5,359 nt of DNA, taken from positions 1-5,359 of the forward strand of contig CAMHFA010000092.1 of assembly GCA_946184255.1 (NCBI GenBank), in the 5' to 3' direction. The DNA is from an uncultured Bacteroidales bacterium (GTDB taxonomy: Bacteria; Bacteroidota; Bacteroidia; Bacteroidales; UBA932). Within the stretch, counting starts at the first letter, position 1; the number at the start of each line of letters is the position of its first letter. The notes beneath the pieces are model-generated. The model saw only the letters and a list, made by a program, of their open reading frames with translations, did no database searches and had not been told where the DNA came from. Below, in pieces: positions 1 to 5,109 of the stretch. A program made the position numbers and the translations under genes.

Positions 1-64
1 CAATGATGTCCTTGATGTATCCAGCCGCCTGATATATTCTTTCAGCTCTTGGATCCATTTTCAT
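1..64 (-). CDS. 5' end of an unidentified gene, coupled to the DUF4886 gene
   Basis: The first 21 codons of a minus-strand gene are present before the window ends. The reading begins MKMDPRAERIYQ and stays open to base 1. Its ATG (64-62) shares one base with the TAA stop (66-64) of the DUF4886 gene, giving the TAATG arrangement typical of translational coupling within an operon. A second in-frame ATG lies at codon 3 (58-56) and could be the real start. There is no hydrophobic signal peptide in the visible part; it is charged and looks like the start of a cytoplasmic helix, although a later segment cannot be excluded. The family cannot be recognised from so few residues. That it is a real gene rests on the overlap and the uninterrupted frame only. 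Confidence 0.55.
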   Translation of the reverse strand, partial: MKMDPRAERIYQAAGYIKDII

Positions 65-981
65 TACTTTTTGTAGTAGGAAGAGACCGCTTTTATCGCA
101 ATTTTCTGGCAAAGACGGGAATCCTTTTTGTCAATGGTGAATTCTGTGTCTTCAAGGAGGTACGGATTACCTTTGACGGACTTTCCAAGGACAGGCCTGA
201 TCAATGTTTCAAACCATGTACAGGCCGCGATATAACGTCCATACTGACGGCTCAGGTGGAATCCGTCCCTTGTAAGCTGATAGACGACGGTGTGCTCGGG
301 ATTGACCCTGTCATCGTTGTTCAGACGTGTTTCCCTCGCATTCTGGATTGCAAGCCCTGAAGGAATGACGACAGGCACATTGAAATCCTTGCTGGCGTTT
401 TCAACACAGTTGAGTATGGCATTGTACATCTTGTCCTGATCACGGTCATACAAGGGGAAGGCAACATGGCTGGAGTTTGAAGCATAAGCCCATGTCATGT
501 GCCATGCTATCGTAGCGCGGGGATTGAGGGCTTCCTTCCTGATTATCGAAATAAGCTTTGGCGTCCATTCCTTATAGTTGGGATAAGTACCGGAATAGTT
601 GGATACCTCCTGAATGGTAATGATGTCCCAGGGCTCGTCCTTAAGTCCGTCAAGGAAGGTGGCATTCTTGCTTACAGTGATCCATCTGTTTTCAGTGGAC
701 TTGTAATAGACATAGTCAGGAGTGTTATCTGCATACTCCTTACAATGCCTCTCCAGGGAACATCCTCCAATGTACAGACGTCCGACAATCACATTGTGGA
801 TTCCGGCTCCCCCCAGAAGGGCGGGAAGATATTCGGTTCCGTCATCCGAGAAGCTGTTGCCCACAGCAAGGATTCGGAGAGTATCGGGATTCTGGGGAAG
901 GGGGTAGTTCTCAAACCTTCCCTGAGCAGATGTGAAGACCGCTGTCAACAGAACGGTCACAATCATTACCAGTCGTTTCAT
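64..981 (-). CDS. Secreted DUF4886 domain protein, SGNH-hydrolase-like
   Basis: This gene encodes 305 residues with a type I signal peptide (MKR, a hydrophobic core at about 4-16, probable cleavage at TSA-Q near residue 19), so the product is exported to the periplasm or beyond. The mature part matches the DUF4886 pattern, a distant SGNH/GDSL hydrolase relative: block I GNSFS at 41-45 (candidate nucleophile Ser43), block II YIGGCS at 70-75, block III ITIQEVSN at 121-128, and block V DGFHLS at 239-244 (candidate Asp239 and His242). Members are presumed to act on acyl or acetyl esters of carbohydrates, but the substrate is not known. The ATG at 981 is chosen because the signal peptide starts there; longer readings to an ATG at 999 or a TTG at 1044 put charged residues in front of it. 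It lies 67 bases after the receptor stop and overlaps the next gene by one base. No true Shine-Dalgarno sequence is present. Family assignment is by motif recognition; activity is inferred. Confidence 0.85.
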   Translation of the reverse strand: MKRLVMIVTVLLTAVFTSAQGRFENYPLPQNPDTLRILAVGNSFSDDGTEYLPALLGGAGIHNVIVGRLYIGGCSLERHCKEYADNTPDYVYYKSTENRWITVSKNATFLDGLKDEPWDIITIQEVSNYSGTYPNYKEWTPKLISIIRKEALNPRATIAWHMTWAYASNSSHVAFPLYDRDQDKMYNAILNCVENASKDFNVPVVIPSGLAIQNARETRLNNDDRVNPEHTVVYQLTRDGFHLSRQYGRYIAACTWFETLIRPVLGKSVKGNPYLLEDTEFTIDKKDSRLCQKIAIKAVSSYYKK

Positions 982-985
982 ATGA

Positions 986-1031
986 AAAGAAGTGAACATT
1001 TTCACAAATATACGAAAAAGTTCACTTCTTT
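986..1031. repeat. Perfect 12-bp inverted repeat in the receptor-DUF4886 gap
   Basis: AAAGAAGTGAAC at 986-997 is the exact reverse complement of GTTCACTTCTTT at 1020-1031, with a 22-base spacer. In minus-strand RNA the second arm ends only four bases before the DUF4886 ATG (981), so a hairpin would cover its translation start region. A third related copy, TTCAC at 1001-1005, lies in the spacer and forms a smaller dyad with GTGAA at 992-996. There is no T-run after the stem on the minus strand, so it is not a standard intrinsic terminator. It could be an operator for a dimeric regulator or an RNA switch. Confidence 0.7.
1005..1012 (-). promoter_or_regulatory. Possible -7 promoter element for the DUF4886 gene
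   Basis: On the minus strand this reads TATATTTG, an exact match to the Bacteroidota -7 consensus TAnnTTTG, 23 bases before the DUF4886 ATG. No TTTG occurs 19-21 bases upstream (the nearest, at 1045-1042, is 29 bases away), so half of the promoter is missing. It sits inside the spacer of the 12-bp inverted repeat. It may be a weak or activator-dependent promoter, or a chance match in AT-rich DNA. Confidence 0.3.
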
Positions 1032-1048
1032 CCTTGTATTTCAAAGGC

Positions 1049-3508
1049 CTACAAACCTACCTGCACTCCTGTTCCAGGTGCCTGGCCGTTGGTATTGTTG
1101 ATCAAGTCATCATTGTTGATGGTTTTCCTGGCCTTCTTTACCTGGAAGCCCTGCTTCCCGAAGGTGTAGGTTAGGCCTATGCCTGCCTGGCGGATAGGGA
1201 TTGTAATCACGTTCCTGGTCTCATATCCTTTACCTGCAGCCAGAGTTTCCATAACCATATCTCCAGTTCCGAGGTTGGATGCGACCTGGGCAGTAAGTCT
1301 CAGTTTGTCTCCCAGGAATCCTTTAGAGAGCCCAATGATAGCCATGCTCATCCCATCGCTCCATCCCTGGAGGTTCCAGGTCCTGCCTGTCGCAGTCAGG
1401 TTGGCGCTTAGCATGAAGCTGGCGGGCAGGGTCTGCTGTAGTCCTATAAGGCAGTTCCAGTTCCAACCACTGTTGGACATCCCGAGTTCGCTGCTTGAAA
1501 AGACTCCGTAGCCGAATGCGGAATTGGTGTAGATCCTGGTCTTTGGACCGGCTGTCCAGTTGATAAAAGCAGTAAGCCCGGTGTTGTCCTCGTTCACTAT
1601 GTTCCCGTAAGTCATGTTCAGGACTCCGTCCTCGTAAAAACTGTACTGGGAAATTCCACTGCCGCAATGGCTGTACCGGCCTGTCAGGCTGACGACCCAC
1701 TTGGGATTGTAGTAGTTATAGACCACGCTTACGATATCATTCCTGGCACTGGTAAGGTCGCTGTTGCCATAACTGATGTAAGTAAGGGAGGACCTGTCCA
1801 CATACGGATTCAGATAGGTAATACCCGGTCTCTGGATCCTCCTGTTGAATGTCAGTCCTATGTTCTGCATGGCCGAGATTGAATACTGAAGACTCGCACT
1901 CGGAACCAGGTCTCCGAACCTGGAGTCGAAATCATGTCCGTAGCCCTCGCCGTATTTTACTTTTTGCCAAGTCATCTCGTAACGGAGTCCGGCCGTCAGG
2001 GTGAACTTACCGAAAGTCCCGGTGTACTCTGAATAGGCGGCGCCGATGCTGTTGAAATGGTCGTACAGCATGCTCGTCCCACGGTCGAACACCCATGGGT
2101 CTCCACCTATGTAATACTTGTCGTCTGCAGAATTATGCCTGTGTATGTATTTCAGGCCGCTGCTAAGGGACTGTCCCGCTCCAAGAGGAGTCGTATAGTC
2201 AAGCTGCAAGGTATTCTCTACCGAATTGTCATCACCGACGGTCCTGTTGTCTGGCATCATGGGAATAGAGCCAGAGAACGAGCCCAAACGGTTGATGGAT
2301 TCGGAGTTTATCGGAGTCCCGGCATATCTGTAGGAGAGGGTCATGGTCCTGCCGGGGACATCTGCACTGCTGTGCTGGAAGTCCAGGCTTCCGTTTACCT
2401 GGCTGGCACCATATTCAGTAGTCAATTCGCTTATATAGGAATACATATCGGAGCCGTCGGCCTGGATCGCCGAGGAACCCTTCACATGCTGGTTCATGCC
2501 GGTAAGGCCGAACGAGCCGCTCAGGAGATTCCTGGAATCGATCTCGTAACTGGCATTGAGGTCCGCATAAACTATCGGTGACTTCTGATCCATACCCGTA
2601 TGATTACTCAGAGTAACCCCATCCGAGAGGTTCTTCTGGTAAGTGTCATAGCTGATTCCATTGAGTCTCTGCCTGGAAACGGCAGCATTCAAACCTACGG
2701 TGAACTTATCCTTCTTGGCATTCAGGAACAGACTTCCGTTCACGGCTCCCTTCGTCGTAGCACCGATTGTTGTCGATCCGTACAAACCGTCTGCGACCGC
2801 TGAGGATCCTCCTGCAGCTGCTCCAGTGATAAGGTTGAGTACTCCTCCGGCTCCTTCCGCATCGAAGCGAGCTCCAGGATTAGTGATCACTTCAATGTCC
2901 TTGACGGCACTTGCTGGCATTACCTTCAAGATCTGTGAAGGGTTGGAACTAAGCATCTGGTTCGGCTTGCCATCCACATAGACCTTGAAATCAGAACTCC
3001 CGTTGACAGTGATTCTGTCCTGCCCGTCGACAGTCACCATAGGGACCTTGCGAAGCATGTCCAATACTGTTCCGGATTTTGAATCAGGATCAGCCTCCAC
3101 ATTGTAAGTCAACTTATTGACATCGAGTTTCACAAGGGTTCTCATAGTCTGGACGGTAGCCGCATCAATGGTACTGGCGTCATCCTGGATTAAGATCTCA
3201 CCGAAGTCAAATTCCTGCTGGCCATCCAACTTGAATCCCTTGCGGACTGTCTTCCTGCCCATGTTCTGGAGCAGGAGGAAATAGTCACCTGGAGTATTGA
3301 ATACCCTCTCGAAATGACCGAGTGTATCGGTCACTGAATATGCCGCCGGCCTGTCTTCTCCAGACTTGAAGAACTGGATGACTGCCCCGACCTCCGCATC
3401 ACGGGACAAGGAATCGCGTACGAATCCCTTGACAACGGTTTGCGCTCCCAAAGTGCAGGAAATGGAAAACGCCAGGATAATAACGGCTAATTGACTGATC
3501 TTTTTCAT
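1049..3508 (-). CDS. TonB-dependent outer-membrane receptor, beta-barrel family 3 type
   Basis: The 819-residue product is an outer-membrane receptor expected to import or bind a ligand with energy from TonB. Domains in order: signal peptide at 1-22 (MKK, hydrophobic 6-16, cleavage near LGA-Q); a carboxypeptidase-regulatory-like beta-sandwich at about 24-108; a plug-like segment at about 115-228 containing DMLRKVPMVTVDG (150-162), VYVDGKPNQ (176-184) and the family signature NPGARFDAEG (210-219); then about 590 residues of alternating aromatic/polar strands forming the barrel. The length and the NPGARFDAEG block fit the outer_membrane_beta-barrel_3 (OMP_b-brl_3) receptors of Bacteroidota rather than SusC proteins, and no SusD partner is seen. 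A basic tail (VKKARKTINNDD) follows the last barrel strand, as is common in the family. The ATG at 3508 is preferred: the longer reading to 3553 starts with TTG, has no signal peptide and would overlap the promoter. The substrate is not deducible. The frame is intact with a TAG stop. Confidence 0.9.
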   Translation of the reverse strand: MKKISQLAVIILAFSISCTLGAQTVVKGFVRDSLSRDAEVGAVIQFFKSGEDRPAAYSVTDTLGHFERVFNTPGDYFLLLQNMGRKTVRKGFKLDGQQEFDFGEILIQDDASTIDAATVQTMRTLVKLDVNKLTYNVEADPDSKSGTVLDMLRKVPMVTVDGQDRITVNGSSDFKVYVDGKPNQMLSSNPSQILKVMPASAVKDIEVITNPGARFDAEGAGGVLNLITGAAAGGSSAVADGLYGSTTIGATTKGAVNGSLFLNAKKDKFTVGLNAAVSRQRLNGISYDTYQKNLSDGVTLSNHTGMDQKSPIVYADLNASYEIDSRNLLSGSFGLTGMNQHVKGSSAIQADGSDMYSYISELTTEYGASQVNGSLDFQHSSADVPGRTMTLSYRYAGTPINSESINRLGSFSGSIPMMPDNRTVGDDNSVENTLQLDYTTPLGAGQSLSSGLKYIHRHNSADDKYYIGGDPWVFDRGTSMLYDHFNSIGAAYSEYTGTFGKFTLTAGLRYEMTWQKVKYGEGYGHDFDSRFGDLVPSASLQYSISAMQNIGLTFNRRIQRPGITYLNPYVDRSSLTYISYGNSDLTSARNDIVSVVYNYYNPKWVVSLTGRYSHCGSGISQYSFYEDGVLNMTYGNIVNEDNTGLTAFINWTAGPKTRIYTNSAFGYGVFSSSELGMSNSGWNWNCLIGLQQTLPASFMLSANLTATGRTWNLQGWSDGMSMAIIGLSKGFLGDKLRLTAQVASNLGTGDMVMETLAAGKGYETRNVITIPIRQAGIGLTYTFGKQGFQVKKARKTINNDDLINNTNGQAPGTGVQVGL

Positions 3509-3550
3509 AATAAGTGTCTGAATTAAGTTCTTTCCTTTCTTGTTCTTCTG

Positions 3551-3581
3551 CAAATTTATTAAATAATTTCTATTTTACAAA
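3551..3581 (-). promoter_or_regulatory. Consensus Bacteroidota promoter for the receptor gene
   Basis: On the minus strand, TTTG (3581-3578) is followed after exactly 19 bases by TAAATTTG (3558-3551). This matches the Bacteroides primary sigma promoter, TTTG at -33 and TAnnTTTG at -7, at the preferred spacing. Transcription would start near 3544-3546, leaving a leader of roughly 36-38 bases to the receptor ATG at 3508. It shows that the receptor can be transcribed independently of the sigma-factor operon upstream. Matching is by eye; the start site is inferred. Confidence 0.8.
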
Positions 3582-3592
3582 TATTATTTAAT
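3558..3592. repeat. 10-bp AT-only inverted repeat over the receptor promoter
   Basis: ATTAAATAAT at 3558-3567 is the exact reverse complement of ATTATTTAAT at 3583-3592, separated by 15 bases. The -33 element lies in the spacer and the first base of the -7 element in one arm, so a protein bound here would block or modulate the promoter. Because both arms are pure A/T in a strongly AT-rich spacer, coincidence is a real possibility. Confidence 0.4.
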
Positions 3593-3683
3593 GTTATTCA
3601 TAAATTTTTTAACAATTTTCCAAAAGAACAGAGTGCTGCCAATGTGGCGTTTTACATAACTCATTAATATTAAGCAGATTATA

Positions 3684-3718
3684 TAATATCGCATAGAAAT
3701 ATTAACTATGCGATATTA
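3684..3718. repeat. Perfect 13-bp inverted repeat between membrane-protein gene and receptor
   Basis: TAATATCGCATAG at 3684-3696 is the exact reverse complement of CTATGCGATATTA at 3706-3718, with a 9-base spacer. It is 59 bases past the stop of the membrane-protein gene and about 100 bases upstream of the receptor -33 element. In RNA from either strand it would form a stable hairpin, but no T-run follows on either side, so it lacks the usual form of an intrinsic terminator. It could mark the 3' end of the sigma operon transcript, or be an operator for a dimeric regulator. The rest of 3509-3777 is AT-rich with no gene that can be supported. Confidence 0.7.
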
Positions 3719-3736
3719 AGTAATTCTTTAAGTAAT
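3716..3736. repeat. Tandem 9-bp direct repeat TTAAGTAAT
   Basis: TTAAGTAAT occurs at 3716-3724 and again at 3728-3736, a period of 12 bases, close to one helical turn. The first copy overlaps the outer end of the 13-bp inverted repeat. It may be a paired binding site or simple low-complexity DNA; the evidence does not decide. Confidence 0.4.
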
Positions 3737-3777
3737 AATTAATTACGAAAAACGCCGTTGCGAATAGAATACCAGAT

Positions 3778-4344
3778 TCAGTTTCCGAGGCTGTTGACGA
3801 AATCGTCCAGTTCCTTGGCCCTCTTTCGGGCGGCTTTAATTCCACGGAAGATGCCTAAAGAGAAGAGAATAACAATCAGGGCGACCATACTTATCTCCCA
3901 CCTGTTCCCTGAACCGATGTACGCAGTCCATGTGAGCATCGGAACACTAGGAATAACCTCCAGAATGTCGAATGTCCTCCTCGCCTTCCGATGGGCTATC
4001 ACCCTCTCAGATGCGGTTTTCATGTCTTGTTCCATCAGATCACCGAGACCGAGTTTCCTGATACATATCCGGTCGGAAACGAACTCAAATACTCCTGTAA
4101 AGACGACCAGGGCTATGTACCACTTGTTGAGTCCCAGAATGATGAACGCCACACTAAGCGCAAGTATTATGATAGGAATCATCAGACGCCTGTTATACCA
4201 TTGTTCGGTACTGTTGAGTTTTGATTTCATGGCTTCCCTGATCAGTTTGTCAGACACCATTTCCTGTCTTTCGAGTCTTTCTGAAAGTTTCTCGTAATTC
4301 TTCTGGATTTCCTCCATGCCTGAACATTCGTTATTCTTTTCCAT
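3778..4344 (-). CDS. Four-helix membrane protein next to ECF sigma factor; candidate anti-sigma factor
   Basis: The 188-residue product has a charged, coiled-coil-like N-terminus (about 11-45, rich in E, K and L), then hydrophobic segments at about 54-72, 75-90, 128-143 (weaker) and 151-167, and a basic C-terminus (KAARKRAKELDDF). The positive residues before the first helix (NRR, 51-53), in the loop between helices 2 and 3 (91-125) and after helix 4 predict both ends and this loop inside the cytoplasm. It has no FecR domain, zinc-finger anti-sigma motif or signal peptide, and I do not recognise a named family. It begins 6 bases after the sigma-factor stop, so the two are almost certainly co-transcribed and perhaps translationally coupled. 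That position suggests it holds the sigma factor at the membrane and releases it on a membrane signal; this is inference from context. A second ATG at codon 10 (4317-4315) is an alternative start. Confidence 0.8.
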   Translation of the reverse strand: MEKNNECSGMEEIQKNYEKLSERLERQEMVSDKLIREAMKSKLNSTEQWYNRRLMIPIIILALSVAFIILGLNKWYIALVVFTGVFEFVSDRICIRKLGLGDLMEQDMKTASERVIAHRKARRTFDILEVIPSVPMLTWTAYIGSGNRWEISMVALIVILFSLGIFRGIKAARKRAKELDDFVNSLGN

Positions 4345-4350
4345 GATGAT

Positions 4351-4854
4351 CTACTTTTTTGATTTCAATTGTTCTTTGATGCGGAACAGGCGGCTGGTCA
4401 CTGCTGCCGGAGTTATACCGACGATATCTGCGATCTCGTCGTATTTCATACCTTCCAGCCAAAGGAGTATGATGGCTCGATCGAACAGAGGAAGGCCCGT
4501 AATACGTTCATAAAGAATCCGGACCTGGTTTTCGTGTTCATCTGAACTCTCTGGAAGATCAATCTCTATAGTCAAAGGAACCGTCTGTACACTACGTTTC
4601 CTTTTGCTCTCCTGATTGATGCATGTGTTCATGCTCACCCTCCAGATCCAAGTCTTGACATCACTGTCCCCCCTGAACTTGCCAAAGCCTTTCCAGAGGT
4701 TTACCAGGATCTCCTGGAACAGGTCCTCTGCATCCTCCCGGTTCCTTGAGAAGAAATAGCAGACGGTGTGGATCGTCCTGCGATTGTCCTGTACCATTTT
4801 CGTGAATTCCGATTCGAGTCTGTCCATCAACTGTTCTGTTTCGATTTCAATCAT
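4351..4854 (-). CDS. ECF-type RNA polymerase sigma factor
   Basis: The 167-residue product has the two domains of an ECF (group IV) sigma-70 factor and nothing else. Region 2 spans about 21-85, with NREDAEDLFQEILVNLW (38-54) for core polymerase binding, and DVKTWIWRVSMNTCINQ (65-81) covering the part that reads the -10 element. A short acidic linker (about 92-112) leads to region 4 at about 115-165, whose helix-turn-helix EIADIVGITPAAVTSRLFRIK (140-160 region) reads the -35 element. The length is usual for the family. The ATG at 4854 is chosen; a reading three codons longer would begin with TTG at 4863. It is the first gene of a unit with the membrane protein that starts 6 bases after its stop. 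No consensus housekeeping promoter was found upstream, consistent with control by another factor or by itself. The regulon and signal are unknown. Confidence 0.93.
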   Translation of the reverse strand: MIEIETEQLMDRLESEFTKMVQDNRRTIHTVCYFFSRNREDAEDLFQEILVNLWKGFGKFRGDSDVKTWIWRVSMNTCINQESKRKRSVQTVPLTIEIDLPESSDEHENQVRILYERITGLPLFDRAIILLWLEGMKYDEIADIVGITPAAVTSRLFRIKEQLKSKK

Positions 4855-4950
4855 ATTAGACAATCAATTTCGCAATTCCTTTCGAGAATTGGGGTTTATT
4901 TCTCCTTTTTATGGCTCCCCAACGTTGGAAGATAGTCGGGAAATGGACAT

Positions 4951-4972
4951 TTTGTCATGCGTAAATGACAAA
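4951..4972. repeat. Perfect 8-bp inverted repeat, possible operator
   Basis: TTTGTCAT (4951-4958) and ATGACAAA (4965-4972) are exact reverse complements separated by 6 bases (GCGTAA). It lies about 100 bases upstream of the sigma-factor start and about 140 bases upstream of the hsp20 start, so a regulator here could serve either gene. It is preceded by ATGGAC, which also precedes the TGGCAAT dyad downstream. Confidence 0.45.
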
Positions 4973-5016
4973 TAGTCAGCCAGTTATGCCATATTGTCCA
5001 CTTTGGATGGACTTTT

Positions 5017-5039
5017 TGGCAATGGTACGTAGATTGCCA
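5017..5039. repeat. 7-bp inverted repeat with 9-base spacer upstream of hsp20
   Basis: TGGCAAT (5017-5023) and ATTGCCA (5033-5039) are exact reverse complements with a 9-base spacer. The geometry resembles the CIRCE operator of HrcA (also N9), which often controls heat-shock genes, but the arm sequence does not match the CIRCE consensus TTAGCACTC. It is 70 bases upstream of the hsp20 ATG and could be an operator or part of a 5' leader hairpin. Confidence 0.4.
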
Positions 5040-5095
5040 TTATGAAAAGCGTCCGCCCGAAAGGACGGGGTAAAGAAAAGACAATAACTTAATAT

Positions 5096-5102
5096 AGGAG
5101 GT
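5096..5102 (+). promoter_or_regulatory. Strong Shine-Dalgarno sequence for hsp20
   Basis: AGGAGGT lies 7 bases before the ATG at 5110, an almost full match to the anti-Shine-Dalgarno sequence at ideal spacing. It fixes the start codon. The other genes in the window have no such site, as is usual in Bacteroidota, so this gene is an exception. Confidence 0.85.
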
Positions 5103-5109
5103 ATTAATC

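Larger units (their letters stand above)
4855..5109. promoter_or_regulatory. Divergent intergenic region with a series of short dyads
   Basis: This 255-base spacer separates the minus-strand sigma operon from plus-strand hsp20. It holds no gene, but many perfect short dyads: CAATTC-N7-GAATTG (4873-4891), the palindrome CCAACGTTGG (4919-4928), TTTGTCAT-N6-ATGACAAA (4951-4972), GTCCA-N7-TGGAC (4996-5012), TGGCAAT-N9-ATTGCCA (5017-5039) and CGTCC-N8-GGACG (5050-5067). Neither direction shows a consensus TTTG / TAnnTTTG promoter, suggesting that both genes depend on alternative or activated promoters. Which dyads are operators and which are leader RNA hairpins cannot be told from sequence. Confidence 0.5.

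Noticed and set aside
982..1044. N-terminal extension of the DUF4886 protein to 999 or 1044
   Set aside because: It would put charged residues ahead of a good signal peptide, and the codon at 1044 is TTG; the extension lies in the inverted repeat.
499..1101. 200-codon plus-strand reading frame opposite DUF4886
   Set aside because: It is antisense to the catalytic blocks of the DUF4886 gene and crosses the intergenic gap; no domain pattern is seen.
1323..1700. 125-codon minus-strand reading frame inside the receptor gene
   Set aside because: It is a shifted frame of the receptor with arginine- and glutamine-rich low-quality protein; the receptor frame is intact across it.
2057..2581. 174-codon plus-strand reading frame opposite the receptor
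   Set aside because: It is antisense to well-conserved receptor barrel sequence and has no recognisable domain or start signal.
3509..3553. N-terminal extension of the receptor to a start at 3553
   Set aside because: The codon there is TTG and lies inside the promoter -7 element; the signal peptide starts at the ATG at 3508.
3746..3762. Intrinsic terminator after the membrane-protein gene
   Set aside because: On the minus strand CGC-AACG-GCG is followed by TTTTT, but a 3-bp stem is too weak to call.
1049..4854. Classical FecI-FecR-SusC regulatory locus
   Set aside because: The sigma partner has no FecR domain, the receptor is not SusC-like and lacks a SusD gene, and it has its own promoter.
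4996..5017. Terminator or attenuator ahead of hsp20
   Set aside because: GTCCA-N7-TGGAC followed by TTTTT has only a 5-bp stem with a 7-base loop, and no gene upstream on the plus strand needs ending; kept only as a dyad.
5017..5039. CIRCE operator for HrcA
   Set aside because: The 9-base spacer fits, but the arms TGGCAAT/ATTGCCA do not match the CIRCE consensus and are shorter.
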